DNA of 64,000 nucleotides from contig NZ_JAKIKQ010000013.1 of NCBI RefSeq assembly GCF_023284045.1, forward strand, positions 1 to 64,000, read 5' to 3'. The notes under the pieces were generated by a model that saw nothing but the letters and a program-made list of their open reading frames with translations, was not told where the DNA came from and did no database searches. The position numbers were made by a program, and so were the translations under genes. Positions 27,975-37,307 of the stretch are shown piece after piece (position 1 is the first letter of the stretch; the number at the start of each line of letters is the position of its first letter). The stretch comes from Shewanella kaireitica (GTDB taxonomy: Bacteria > Pseudomonadota > Gammaproteobacteria > Enterobacterales > Shewanellaceae).

Positions 27975-29537
27975 CTATGCTCTTACTTTAGTCATATCAA
28001 CATAAAGTTTAAGTGTTTGTCCTGGTTGAATATATTTACTTTTCTCAAGTTTGTTCCAACGAACAAGATCGCTGACCTTAACATTGAATTTACTGGCTAT
28101 TCTGGCGAGAGAGTCACCGCTACGTACTTTGTAATTAACGGTACGCATCACTTCCTTTAAGCCTTGATTGCTAGCGGTACTGTTACCAGTCCAAATGACT
28201 AACTTTTGTCCGATCTGCAAAGGATCTTTAGGTGCCATACTATTCCAGCTTGCAAGCTGAGAGGTTTTGACTTTGTGCTGCTTCGCTATTTTCCAAAACG
28301 AGTCACCAGACTTAACCGTGTAGGTGAGCTTTTGCTGACCACGAGTCTTATTCTGCTTACGGTTTTTACGTTGGTCGGCTGAAAGTAGGTATTCATCTAA
28401 ATTCTTCGCGGCAACGGGAATAAGCAGGAATTTGCCCGCAACAATGGTATTGCCATTAATATCATTGACCGACTTTAACGCAGATACGGTTGTACGATAA
28501 CGTTTAGCAATCAGGCCTAAGCTGTCGCCAGACTTAATCTTATAACGTTCCCAATTAAGTCTTTCATTCTTTTGAGTGTCGTTAAGAGCGATTTTAAACG
28601 CTGCGGCTTTCTCAACCGGTAACACTAAATTATGTGGTCCATCAGGAGCAGTTGCCCAGCGGTTAAAGCCTGGGTTAAGTTTATGCAACTCTGATGTAGT
28701 CATACCGGCAATATCAGCGGCTAATGCTAGATCAATTTGACTACCAATTTCGACCACTTCAATTTGTGGTTCGTTGCTGATAGGCGTTAGTGTAATACCA
28801 TATTTATCGGCATTTTTGATCACATCAGCAAGCGCCAAAAGCTGTGGTACATAGCGCTCGGTTTCACGTGGCAGGTTTAGGTGCCAAAAATCAGTGGGTA
28901 TGCCTTTACGCTTGTTTCGCTTAGCAGCATTAATGACACGACCTTCGCCAGTATTGTAAGCTGCAATCGCATATAACCAGTTGTCGCCGGTTTTGTCGTA
29001 TAAATACTCAAGCATATCGAGTGCAGCAACGGTCGCTGCAGGTACGTCCCTGCGACCGTCATACCACCAGTTCATCTGTAGGCCAAAGTGACGTGCCATT
29101 GGCGAAGTAAACTGCCATAAACCTGATGCTGCGCCATGGGAGTACGCAAAGGGGTCAAATGCGCTTTCTACAATCGGTAATAATGCCAATTCTATTGGCA
29201 AGTTACGTTTCTCAATCTCTTCGACAATTAAGTACATGAAAGGCGTAGCACGCTCAGAGACACGTATTAGATGTTGCGGGTGCTTGATATACCACTCTCG
29301 GTATTGTCTAACCAGCTTTTCATCTGGAATATCCATCTTAAGTTCTAGACGAATGCGCTCCCAAATATCTGTCACCTCGACAACTTCGGCGACTTCGGGC
29401 TTAACGGGTTCTTTGGTGACTTTTTCTGTGACAACAGGTGTTGTTTTAGGTCCTTCTGAAGTCGTTTGGTTGCTTAAGTTTTGGCAACCAGTCAGCAGGG
29501 CAATCCCCCCTGCGACAAGTAAAATGGGTACGCGCAT
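27975..29537 (-). CDS. mltD: Membrane-bound lytic murein transglycosylase D
   Basis: 520-residue outer-membrane lipoprotein (lipobox LTGC) that cleaves peptidoglycan glycan strands. The lysozyme-like SLT domain (about 95-220) has PIVESAFDP with the catalytic Glu and GLWQFTSPMARHFGL. Three LysM peptidoglycan-binding domains follow near 340, 405 and 472, each starting Y-x-V/I-x-SGDS; E. coli MltD has two. Normal family architecture otherwise. It lies downstream of gloB on the same strand, separated by a terminator. Confidence 0.95.
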   Translation of the reverse strand: MRVPILLVAGGIALLTGCQNLSNQTTSEGPKTTPVVTEKVTKEPVKPEVAEVVEVTDIWERIRLELKMDIPDEKLVRQYREWYIKHPQHLIRVSERATPFMYLIVEEIEKRNLPIELALLPIVESAFDPFAYSHGAASGLWQFTSPMARHFGLQMNWWYDGRRDVPAATVAALDMLEYLYDKTGDNWLYAIAAYNTGEGRVINAAKRNKRKGIPTDFWHLNLPRETERYVPQLLALADVIKNADKYGITLTPISNEPQIEVVEIGSQIDLALAADIAGMTTSELHKLNPGFNRWATAPDGPHNLVLPVEKAAAFKIALNDTQKNERLNWERYKIKSGDSLGLIAKRYRTTVSALKSVNDINGNTIVAGKFLLIPVAAKNLDEYLLSADQRKNRKQNKTRGQQKLTYTVKSGDSFWKIAKQHKVKTSQLASWNSMAPKDPLQIGQKLVIWTGNSTASNQGLKEVMRTVNYKVRSGDSLARIASKFNVKVSDLVRWNKLEKSKYIQPGQTLKLYVDMTKVRA

Positions 29538-29565
29538 CTAAAATGTGTGTCCTTTATTTAGGCCC

Positions 29566-29589
29566 AAAAAAACCAGACGTTATCTGGCT
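29566..29589 (-). terminator. Terminator of gloB
   Basis: Read leftward, CCAGA/TCTGG with a five-base loop is followed by seven T. Short stem but canonical layout. Confidence 0.75.
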
Positions 29590-29627
29590 TAGTGGCACTG
29601 GATTAGCGAGACATTGTAGAGTATTTT

Positions 29628-30404
29628 TTAGAAATTGTCTTTCCATTGACGCAGAAGTGCAAAGCATTTCACAGCATCGTTTATAGGTTGTTGGAATTGC
29701 TCAGCTAAAGATTGTTGAATTTCTGTGCTATAGCTGCGTAAAAAAGGGTTTATCGCTCTTTCTTGGGCTATAGACGATGGCAAAGTCGGTGTATTACTCG
29801 CTCTTAGTTGCTCTGAATGGTGAGTGTACTGTTGAAGTTGTACATTGCTAGGGTCTACTCGATTCGCAAAGCGAAGATTCGCCAAAGTGTATTCATGGGT
29901 ACAATATACTTTTTTATCGTCTCCTACCTGCGCCAGTCGCTCTAACGATGTGAGCATTTGCTGTGGTGTTCCCTCAAACAAACGGCCACAGCCCGCGCTG
30001 AAAAGCGTATCGCCGCAAAAAAGAGCATCTTCTATTACATAGGCAATATGGCCTAATGTGTGTCCTGGCACTTCAATCACTTCTGCTTTAAGGTCAATAC
30101 CTTGTAGTGTTAAGCTTGCACAAGCTTGTAGCGGGTTATTAACCCCTTCAATTTTTTCCGCAGCGGGTCCATAAACCGGGATATTGCTGCCATAATAGCT
30201 TAGGAGTTTGGCGATACCACCCGTGTGATCATGATGGTGATGAGTGATCAATACACCTAGAAGTGGGATCTGTTTATCGCTCAAGAACTGAATCACCACA
30301 TCGGCATCACCAGGATCGACAACATATGCGCCATTAGTGTTTGAAGTTTGAATTGCCCATATATAGTTATCATCAAAGGCAGGTAATGGGGTGACAGTTA
30401 ACAT
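29628..30404 (-). CDS. gloB: Hydroxyacylglutathione hydrolase (glyoxalase II)
   Basis: 258-residue zinc hydrolase that cleaves S-lactoylglutathione to lactate and glutathione in methylglyoxal detoxification. Begins MLTVTPLPAFDDNY; binuclear metal motif THHHHDHTGG (His55 onward), PGHTLGH, FCGDTLF and CTHEYT. ATG at 30404 has AGGA six bases upstream; the open frame beyond it overlaps the divergent yafS gene and is not real. Divergent from yafS as in E. coli. Confidence 0.95.
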   Translation of the reverse strand: MLTVTPLPAFDDNYIWAIQTSNTNGAYVVDPGDADVVIQFLSDKQIPLLGVLITHHHHDHTGGIAKLLSYYGSNIPVYGPAAEKIEGVNNPLQACASLTLQGIDLKAEVIEVPGHTLGHIAYVIEDALFCGDTLFSAGCGRLFEGTPQQMLTSLERLAQVGDDKKVYCTHEYTLANLRFANRVDPSNVQLQQYTHHSEQLRASNTPTLPSSIAQERAINPFLRSYSTEIQQSLAEQFQQPINDAVKCFALLRQWKDNF

Positions 30405-30511
30405 AATCGGTCCTAATAATTTGAGCGCTAAAACAAGTTTACTTAGAATAACTATTGTTTGTACATGGCTTTCGTTATTAAAGTAGAGCATCAGCAACTT
30501 AGGAGATAGCA

Positions 30512-31246
30512 TTGACTCATTCAGGTGTTCCGCTAAAACCCTATCATTGGTCAGAATTACCAAATGGTCCGGTGATCCGCGAAAGTATTGAAGAAGTGAT
30601 GTTTTCGTGGTGGCCGAGAGTATTTGGTTATTACATGCTAAGCCTTGGGCCATTGAGTGCAAAGGTTGATAAAACGGGCGTTGGAGTCAGTTGTCACTAC
30701 TCTTTGTTCGATGAACCAGAGGCTGACATACTGGCTGATTACAGTCAGCTGCCGATCCAAAACGCCAGTGTCGATGCCGTAGTCATGAACTTTTTACTTG
30801 AGTTTGAAACTGATCCCTATCGTTTGTTGCGAGAAGTCGACCGGGTGTTGATCTCGGGTGGCCATCTTATTATTGCTGGCTTTAATCCGTTAAGCCCGAT
30901 GTTTATCGGAAAAATGCTGCCAAAATACCAGCAAGAAATCCCTTGGAATGGTCGCTTCTTTATGCCGTCGCGAGTTAAAGATTGGTTAGGGCTTTTGGGT
31001 TACCAAGTGGTAGCGGATGAGCGCTTGTTACATCATCATCTGCTAAAGGATTTAAAAACAGACAGTATTTGGTCTCACGCGTTAAAGTCGTGGTTACCCA
31101 GTAGTGGCAGTGTTTATGTGTTGGTGGCTAGAAAGCTTGAAACACCACTGACCCCAGTTCGAACCAAGCGCAAAGTAAAACAGCCGAATTGGTCAACGGC
31201 GCCAACAGCAGGGCGCACCGGGCATACTTCACGATCTTCAAAATAA
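30512..31246 (+). CDS. yafS: SAM-dependent methyltransferase YafS
   Basis: 244-residue class I methyltransferase-like protein. The region DYSQLPIQNASVDAVVMNF (motif II/III) and LREVDRVLISGGHLIIAGFNP are clear; the N-terminal glycine motif is degenerate (YYMLSLGPL). Position between gloB and rnhA-dnaQ matches yafS of E. coli. The start is TTG with AGGAG six bases upstream. Substrate unknown. The C-terminal 30 residues are basic. Confidence 0.85.
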   Translation: MTHSGVPLKPYHWSELPNGPVIRESIEEVMFSWWPRVFGYYMLSLGPLSAKVDKTGVGVSCHYSLFDEPEADILADYSQLPIQNASVDAVVMNFLLEFETDPYRLLREVDRVLISGGHLIIAGFNPLSPMFIGKMLPKYQQEIPWNGRFFMPSRVKDWLGLLGYQVVADERLLHHHLLKDLKTDSIWSHALKSWLPSSGSVYVLVARKLETPLTPVRTKRKVKQPNWSTAPTAGRTGHTSRSSK

Positions 31247-31262
31247 TGGGTTTAAACTATTA

Positions 31263-32159
31263 ATGCGTATTACTTTAAAACAACTCGCCATCTTTGAAGC
31301 CGTTGCTCGTAGCGGCCAAGTGGCAAAAGCTGCTGAAATGGTTAACCTGTCATCGCCAGCTGCCTCGATGGCACTTTCTGAACTCGAGAAGCAGCTTGAT
31401 GCTCGCTTATTCGAGCGAATTGGCAATCGACTACGATTGAACTCCCAAGGCAGTATGTTGTTACCATTGGCGACTGACGCATTGCAAAAAATTGATCAAA
31501 TAGAGCATGCATTTTCGCCAGCAGGCAGTGAGCTAGGTGGGGATCTCAACGTGAGTGCCAGCTCCACCATCGGCAACTATTTATTGGCAAAAAGCGCAGT
31601 GGCATTTTGTCAGCAGCATACCAATACACTGGTTAATGTCGATATTGATAATAGCCAAGCGGTCATTAATGCTGTGCTCGAATTTAGAAGTGAAATGGGC
31701 TTTATTGAAGGGCAATGCCTCGATAGCCGCATTGCTGTAGAAGCGTGGCATAAAGACTGTTTACTCATTTTCTGTCATCCAGCACACCCACTAGCGGGCA
31801 AAACCGTGAGCCCTAAAGCGTTGACGGGTCAACCTTGGGTGATGAGAGAAGAGGGCTCTGGCACGAGAGATTACTTTGTTAATGCCGCCAATATGCTTGA
31901 TATGCAGCCGCAAGAGAAGTTTCGCTTCTCAACCCCTGACGCCATTAAACAAGCCGTTAAACAGGGAGCCGGTTTAGGGGTGTTGTCAGAGTTAACGCTT
32001 GAGAAAGAGATCAGTCGTAAAGAACTGGCTGTTATCAATGTAGAGGGGTTATTGCTTGAACGAAAGTTCTACCGAATTCACCATAAGAGTCGTAATTTTA
32101 CAGCTATCGGTGCGGCGTTCATTGCTTTTTGCCAAGATTTTTTAAACACCGATAGCTAA
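31263..32159 (+). CDS. LysR family transcriptional regulator
   Basis: 298 residues. Winged helix-turn-helix at residues 1-60 (LKQLAIFEAVARSGQVAKAAE, with SPAASMALSELEKQL as recognition part) and a type 2 periplasmic-binding effector domain. Resembles the YeiE/CysB-like subgroup. It starts 16 bp after yafS and may be co-transcribed. Effector and targets are unknown. Confidence 0.88.
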   Translation: MRITLKQLAIFEAVARSGQVAKAAEMVNLSSPAASMALSELEKQLDARLFERIGNRLRLNSQGSMLLPLATDALQKIDQIEHAFSPAGSELGGDLNVSASSTIGNYLLAKSAVAFCQQHTNTLVNVDIDNSQAVINAVLEFRSEMGFIEGQCLDSRIAVEAWHKDCLLIFCHPAHPLAGKTVSPKALTGQPWVMREEGSGTRDYFVNAANMLDMQPQEKFRFSTPDAIKQAVKQGAGLGVLSELTLEKEISRKELAVINVEGLLLERKFYRIHHKSRNFTAIGAAFIAFCQDFLNTDS

Positions 32160-32164
32160 GTCAA

Positions 32165-32644
32165 TTAATCTTGTTGTGTGAGATAGCCGCTGTCTTCTTG
32201 AGTCGGCTTTTTCTCAGCAGCTTGGCGTGCTAAGTCATCACAGCGCTCATTCTCAACATGCCCTGCATGGCCTTTAACCCAGCGCCAATCAATTTGGTGC
32301 AACTGCGAGACGGCATCAAGACGTTGCCATAAATCAACATTTTTCACTGGCTGCTTAGTCGATGTCACCCAACCATTGCGTTTCCAGCCATGGATCCATT
32401 GCGTGATCCCTTGGCGCATATATTGGCTATCGCTAGTTAATATCACTTGGCAAGGGACTTTTAGTGCCTCTAATGCCACAATGGGAGCGAGCATCTCCAT
32501 GCGGTTATTGGTGGTCAATGCAAAACCATCGGCGAGTTCATGAGTATGCTTTTTGTACTTCATTACAATGCCGTAGCCCCCAGGTCCTGGGTTTCCTAAG
32601 CAAGAACCGTCGGTAAAGATAGAGATCTGTTTCAGTCCAGTCAT
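32165..32644 (-). CDS. rnhA: Ribonuclease HI
   Basis: 159 residues; degrades RNA in RNA-DNA hybrids. Catalytic acidic residues in [15 protein letters not shown] (Asp12), NRMEML (Glu) and TSDSQY (Asp), plus the basic protrusion [10 protein letters not shown] and [14 protein letters not shown] at 32644 begins the conserved sequence; upstream in-frame ATGs reach into the dnaQ promoter region. Divergent from dnaQ, a conserved arrangement. Confidence 0.95.
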   Translation of the reverse strand: MTGLKQISIFTDGSCLGNPGPGGYGIVMKYKKHTHELADGFALTTNNRMEMLAPIVALEALKVPCQVILTSDSQYMRQGITQWIHGWKRNGWVTSTKQPVKNVDLWQRLDAVSQLHQIDWRWVKGHAGHVENERCDDLARQAAEKKPTQEDSGYLTQQD

Positions 32645-32715
32645 CAAGTTGGTACCATAGCTAAAGTGCTGGGCGAGTATACCCAAAAATTTAACTGAGA
32701 AATGCATTAATTCAC

Positions 32716-33444
32716 ATGAACATTATTTCAAGCGCTAAACGCCAAATTATTCTCGATACCGAAACCACAGGTATGAACCAATCTAGTGGCCCTATCTATC
32801 TTGGCCATCGAATTATTGAGATTGGTTGTGTTGAAGTGGTAAACCGCAAGCTAACTGGGCGCCATTACCACGAATACATCAATCCGCTACAGCCTATTGA
32901 CGAAGAGGCGATTGAAGTTCATGGGATCACCAATGAATTTGTCGCAGACAAACCTAAGTTTCATCAAATAGCGCAAAGTTTTATTGAGTTTATTGATGGC
33001 GCTGAAATTGTGGCACATAACGCAAACTTCGACGTTAGCTTTATGGATCATGAGTTTTCGATGTTACAGCCGATTGGGCCTAAGACTGCCGAAATATGTC
33101 AAATACTCGATTCGCTCGCCATCGCCAAACATCTTCATCCTGGACAGAAAAATAACCTCGATGCCTTGTGTAAGCGTTACGGTATTGATAACTCTCGCCG
33201 TGATCTTCACGGCGCATTACTCGATGCTGAGATTTTAGCTGACGTTTACCTCATCATGACGGGTGGGCAAACTAAGTTTAATCTATCAAGTGAAAAAGCG
33301 GGTCAAGAGAGCGGCGGTATAAATCGCCTCCCTAAAGATCGAGCAAAACTTAAAGTGATCAGCGCATCGGCCGATGAACTAACTAGACATGAAGAGCGAC
33401 TCGACTTAGTCGCTAAATCTGGGCAGTGTATCTGGCGAGGATAG
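32716..33444 (+). CDS. dnaQ: DNA polymerase III epsilon subunit
   Basis: Proofreading 3-prime exonuclease of the replicase, 242 residues. ExoI motif ILDTETTGM (Asp14, Glu16), Exo[12 protein letters not shown], Exo[17 protein letters not shown]. The C-terminal tail, with [12 protein letters not shown] at the end, binds the alpha subunit. Divergent from rnhA. Confidence 0.96.
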   Translation: MNIISSAKRQIILDTETTGMNQSSGPIYLGHRIIEIGCVEVVNRKLTGRHYHEYINPLQPIDEEAIEVHGITNEFVADKPKFHQIAQSFIEFIDGAEIVAHNANFDVSFMDHEFSMLQPIGPKTAEICQILDSLAIAKHLHPGQKNNLDALCKRYGIDNSRRDLHGALLDAEILADVYLIMTGGQTKFNLSSEKAGQESGGINRLPKDRAKLKVISASADELTRHEERLDLVAKSGQCIWRG

Positions 33445-33454
33445 ATTTTTATCT

Positions 33455-34774
33455 ATGATTAAACGCGTAACAACATGTGTAGCGGCAATACTTATTGGGC
33501 TTTTGCTAAGCCGTATCGCCATTGCTGACGTGATCCTGTCATCTCAAGCTTCTGAATTGAAAAATCGCTTTAGAATTGACCATATGGTCGACAGTGTCAC
33601 CTTGCTTATTCAACGCGAGTACGGCAGTGCACCTGTAATTGTGGTTCAACCAGATGGCAGTAAATGGTACGCCAGTCGCCATCCTGAATCTGTAAAGTGG
33701 ATGGATGGATTGACCGGCGATATGATCACTATTGAAAACCCAATGCCAGGTCCTTGGCAGCTTATTGGGAGGGTGGTAGAAGGCTCTGTTATTGATAAAG
33801 TCTCAAAACTTTCAATCGACGTCGATCCTATCCCGCAGCCGCTCTACCAAGGTGAACGCCTAAAGTTAACTACTCGTTTGATTGGTGATGATGAAAAAGT
33901 CCGCTTGCCAGGTTTAGATTATCTGATGAGCTGGACAGCTAAGTTTATCAGCGATAACAATCCCGGTGATGAAAACTTTGCGGCTGGCAGTTTTGTTGTC
34001 GGCACTTATCGAGATGATGGTGAAAAGCTTGATGAATCCCCTGATGACGGGGTCTTTACTAGTAAAATAAACCTAACCCAAGCTTGGGGCGGATATACCT
34101 TACAGGTAGATGCTAAGAACGCCGTGCTTGAGCGTCAGTATTCTGAAGCTTTTACCTTGTCAACACGACCAATTAATGTGGAGATTGTCGCGCCAGAAAG
34201 TGCACAAGCAGGGCGGTGGGATCTGCACATAAGCGTCGATGATAATGAGTTGCTGTTATCACAGACTCATATCGAAGCAGATATTGTCGGTCCTGCTGGT
34301 ATGAGGTTATTAGAGTCGATATCAGATATTACTGAAGCTGATAGTCGTTTTCAGTTAAAACCAGTGAATGATTTTGGTAGTTATCGAATTAAGCTAACTG
34401 CGGTGAGCACCACTAAAGCAGGACGGGAGATCTATTTGACCTTACCGGAGCTATTTTTTAATTTTGTTAAACCGCCTGAGCCACCGCCTTCAAAAGAGGA
34501 GCTCGCAGCAAGAGCAGAGTTGCAAGCCAAGAAGGCTGAAGACTCGGCAAAACAAGATGCAATATTTTGGTTGATTACTATTAATACGGTTTTACTTATT
34601 TTGGGTATTTTGATTTTACTGTTTGTCCGTAAACGCAGTAACTTGAAAAAGGCACTCGCTGCAACCCAAGCAAGAATAGATAAAGAGTCCCGTCAACAGG
34701 AGATTACCATGGAGCTTGATGAGATTGATTTGATGATGCCGGAAGATTTTGATGATCCTAAAGCTGGAAACTAA
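33455..34774 (+). CDS. TIGR03503-type membrane-anchored periplasmic protein
   Basis: 439 residues: signal peptide (about 1-24), a large beta-rich periplasmic part, a charged linker, one C-terminal transmembrane helix (about 371-390) and a cytoplasmic tail rich in Glu/Asp. It resembles the TIGR03503 family found in Shewanella, Vibrio and Pseudoalteromonas next to dnaQ. Function unknown. It starts 10 bp after the dnaQ stop and is probably co-transcribed. Confidence 0.8.
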   Translation: MIKRVTTCVAAILIGLLLSRIAIADVILSSQASELKNRFRIDHMVDSVTLLIQREYGSAPVIVVQPDGSKWYASRHPESVKWMDGLTGDMITIENPMPGPWQLIGRVVEGSVIDKVSKLSIDVDPIPQPLYQGERLKLTTRLIGDDEKVRLPGLDYLMSWTAKFISDNNPGDENFAAGSFVVGTYRDDGEKLDESPDDGVFTSKINLTQAWGGYTLQVDAKNAVLERQYSEAFTLSTRPINVEIVAPESAQAGRWDLHISVDDNELLLSQTHIEADIVGPAGMRLLESISDITEADSRFQLKPVNDFGSYRIKLTAVSTTKAGREIYLTLPELFFNFVKPPEPPPSKEELAARAELQAKKAEDSAKQDAIFWLITINTVLLILGILILLFVRKRSNLKKALAATQARIDKESRQQEITMELDEIDLMMPEDFDDPKAGN

Positions 34775-34901
34775 ACCATAAATTGCGATTGTTGTACGTT
34801 AAATATCAAAATTGAACATTTTTTAGCTGGTTAGTAATAATTGCTGAAAAAACTTATTGACGGAGTTTAACAGTCTACGTATTATTCATCGCACTTGATG
34901 T

Positions 34902-34978
34902 GGAGCGGTAGTTCAGTTGGTTAGAATACCGGCCTGTCACGCCGGGGGTCGCGAGTTCGAGTCTCGTCCGTTCCGCCA
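34902..34978 (+). tRNA. tRNA-Asp (GTC), copy 1
   Basis: 77-nt cloverleaf with GGAGCGG/CCGTTCC acceptor stem, D-arm GTTCAGTTGGTTAGAAT, anticodon GTC at 34936-34938 and T-arm GAGTTCGAGTCTC. CCA is encoded. No long T-tract follows, so it probably forms one transcript with the next tRNA. Confidence 0.97.
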
Positions 34979-35062
34979 ATCAAGTGCTAAAATTTACGCT
35001 ATTTGTTAGTGACATAACGAATAGAAATAGAGACTAAGATAATTGGTTTTTATTAGAGTTTT

Positions 35063-35139
35063 GGAGCGGTAGTTCAGTTGGTTAGAATACCGGCCTGTCA
35101 CGCCGGGGGTCGCGAGTTCGAGTCTCGTCCGTTCCGCCA
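35063..35139 (+). tRNA. tRNA-Asp (GTC), copy 2
   Basis: 77 nt, identical to the copy at 34902-34978. Followed by a strong terminator 12 bases downstream. Two adjacent Asp tRNAs raise gene dosage. Confidence 0.97.
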
Positions 35140-35151
35140 ATATAAAGACGA

Positions 35152-35181
35152 AAGCCTCATCGAAAGATGAGGCTTTTTTCG
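35152..35181 (+). terminator. Terminator after tRNA-Asp copies
   Basis: Ten-base stem AAGCCTCATC/GATGAGGCTT with tetraloop GAAA and six T. Confidence 0.93.
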
Positions 35182-35222
35182 TTTACATTTTATCTCTTTT
35201 AAAATGATTAACCATTTACTAC

Positions 35223-35312
35223 TAAGCAGTAGTTCAGTTGGTTAGGCTACTTATGAATAGAACGCGGCCTGTCACGCCGAGGGCGCGAGTTCGAGTCTCG
35301 TCCGCTCCGCCA
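35223..35312 (+). pseudogene. Degenerate tRNA-Asp copy with 14-nt insertion
   Basis: About 90 nt, clearly derived from the two upstream tRNA-Asp genes: D-arm start TAGTTCAGTTGGTTAG, anticodon arm GGCCTGTCACGCC and T-arm match. It has 14 extra bases between the D-loop and anticodon arm, one base lost in the variable region, and substitutions leaving about three acceptor-stem mismatches. It cannot fold as a normal tRNA. Confidence 0.85.
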
Positions 35313-35322
35313 ATAAAAGACG

Positions 35323-35352
35323 AAAGCCTCTGCAGAAATGCAGAGGCTTTTT
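35323..35352 (+). terminator. Terminator copied with the tRNA relic
   Basis: Twelve-base stem AAAGCCTCTGCA/TGCAGAGGCTTT with loop GAAA and six T. The flanks match the terminator at 35152; the stem differs on both arms while pairing is kept. Confidence 0.92.
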
Positions 35353-35412
35353 TCGTTGCTGAACTCTTGTTGTAAGTAAAATTACACTCTTTTATTTGCC
35401 GATTCGAGTTTT

Positions 35413-36408
35413 TTAAGCACTGCGTCTCAAAGCTAAAATTGAATCTATTATTGGCGATAGGTGAAGCTCTTTTTCGGTGATGAATTCACTGAGATAATCT
35501 TTAAACACAATACCGCCAGCCATATGTGGATGGCCGCCACCAAAACCAAAGCTTTTAATGTTTAGTTGCTCCCTCACCACTTTAGCAACATCAACATACT
35601 GGCATTCTGAGCGCAGAGAGAGCTGAATGCCGCGTTGGCTAGACTGCGCGATGACCACAACATCCAGTTCATTAACTGTCAGTAAGAAGTCGCCTAAAAT
35701 ACCTAGCATATTTTTTGGGCAATCAATCGACACTGTTGCAAGCCCGACACCTTCAGTTTGTTTTACTGACTGGCAAACGTGCTCAAATAAGTTGAGCTCA
35801 GAATAGGTAATTTCATTGCGGCAGATTTTATTCACTAATGCCAAATCTGCTTGTTGATTGAACATCACAAATGCTTTTAGATCGGCAGAGCAAACGCCGC
35901 GGGTCATATGTGCGGTATCAATCTTTAGGCCAACGAGTAATGCCGTCGCGACATCTTTAGACATGTTAATGTTGAAAGCCTGAAAGTACTCAAACAATAT
36001 CGTTGCCGTAGCACCATAGTCTTCTCTGACATCACTAAACCATAAATTATTGGGTGGGGTAACCACATGGTGGTCAATCACTGCAATCTCTTCACCGGGC
36101 ATATCGGTGACATTGCGCTCGCCAATACAGCCATCAATGGTAATAATTTTGTCCAATGTAGTAAGTTGAGCCTTGCTACAATGGCTCACAGGTATGTTTA
36201 ACCACTCAATCATATTAGATAACGATATACGGTCAATTTCGCCGTTATAAACAATAATTGAATCAATTCCCAGCTCTTTGAGTAGCACTGACATGGCATA
36301 GGCAGAAGCAATGGCATCATGATCTGGGTAATCATGAGCTTGAATAACGACACGCTGCAAAGAAGATAACTTTTGTACAAAATTAATTAGTGCCGATGTT
36401 TTCATCAT
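35413..36408 (-). CDS. DHH/DHHA1 family phosphoesterase (NrnA-like)
   Basis: 331 residues. DHH motifs HDYPDHDAIAS and VIDHHVV plus the DHHA1 motif GGGHPHMAGG indicate a manganese-dependent phosphoesterase of the NrnA group (nanoRNA/pAp hydrolases). Specific substrate not provable. Cytoplasmic. Single gene, with family A repeat A3 in its upstream region. Confidence 0.85.
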   Translation of the reverse strand: MMKTSALINFVQKLSSLQRVVIQAHDYPDHDAIASAYAMSVLLKELGIDSIIVYNGEIDRISLSNMIEWLNIPVSHCSKAQLTTLDKIITIDGCIGERNVTDMPGEEIAVIDHHVVTPPNNLWFSDVREDYGATATILFEYFQAFNINMSKDVATALLVGLKIDTAHMTRGVCSADLKAFVMFNQQADLALVNKICRNEITYSELNLFEHVCQSVKQTEGVGLATVSIDCPKNMLGILGDFLLTVNELDVVVIAQSSQRGIQLSLRSECQYVDVAKVVREQLNIKSFGFGGGHPHMAGGIVFKDYLSEFITEKELHLSPIIDSILALRRSA

Positions 36409-36694
36409 ATTGGTTACTTTTAGTGTTTAAGAGTGTGTAGATGCATGAATTCAAAATTAAAGTTTAAAACTTCAAGCGACAAGATTATTGCTTGTTTGAG
36501 TTCAAATTTTTTGGGTGAGCACTGTTTGCGGAAAGTTGCAGCAACTTGAGCTATTTGCTGAAAATAAAAACTCAATAGGATCCGTAGTCCTTCCATGACT
36601 CTATGCTACTTTATGTCAGGTAGCACTCCATTTAGTTTCGAAACAATACCCCAGTTTCACTTATATTTCCATAGCTTAAGCCTAGTTTGTGTTT

Positions 36695-37023
36695 ATACCA
36701 ATTGCATTAAAAGTTTGACCATTCAGCGGGAATTCAAAACGTTGTAGGTAAGTAGTGGGATTTGAGCTAATAGTTATTCTCGGCTCTGGCATCGAGCTTC
36801 GCTCTACCTCCTAAATCCATTTAGTCGTATATCCAAATCCCATAGCGAAGCATACAGCGTTTTGCCAATTTGTTTAACCTCAGCCGCACTATGTGAGGCC
36901 CTCAGTCATTCCACTTCTGCTTTGCATTGGCTTAAAAGGGAATAACCATTTCTTTACCAATGCGCTTTGAATTGAAAAGACTGAGGGACTCTGTACTGGC
37001 CAAATACTTAATGCAATTGGTAT
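36695..37023 (-). repeat. Family A intergenic repeat (copy A3, shortened)
   Basis: 329-bp copy oriented like A2. It lacks about 51 bases that in A2 carry the AAGGAG hairpin and the GGAATGTCTTA block; otherwise nearly the same sequence. It sits in the roughly 900-bp divergent gap between the DHH gene and the antiporter gene. The rest of that gap (36409-36694 and 37024-37307) shows only the hairpin at 37079-37103. Confidence 0.9.
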
Positions 37024-37078
37024 TAGTATGAGCAGTTGGGGTGAGCAATCTCTAGAATGACGTTGAACCTAACAGATA

Positions 37079-37103
37079 CAGTGATGGAAGTTTGCCATCA
37101 CTG
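37079..37103. other. Orphan hairpin upstream of the antiporter gene
   Basis: Nine-base perfect stem CAGTGATGG/CCATCACTG with a seven-base loop, followed by ACTATTTAAAAAAACG. No gene ends here, and the T-run is weak on the plus strand. It may be a leader structure, a protein site or the remains of a lost gene. Confidence 0.4.
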
Positions 37104-37307
37104 ACTATTTAAAAAAACGTCAGATGTGGACTCGCTCTTTTAATAGACAATTACGCAGCGCAGAAGCACTGTTCGATTCACATTGCTGGATGGTTTTTCC
37201 CCTTTTTGGGACGAGATCAGCGATCTGCTCGAGATAACTTTTACATTCAGCACATTTACTCCTATGTTAACAATGTCGTGATGCCAATTATTGAATAAGG
37301 AAATTGT

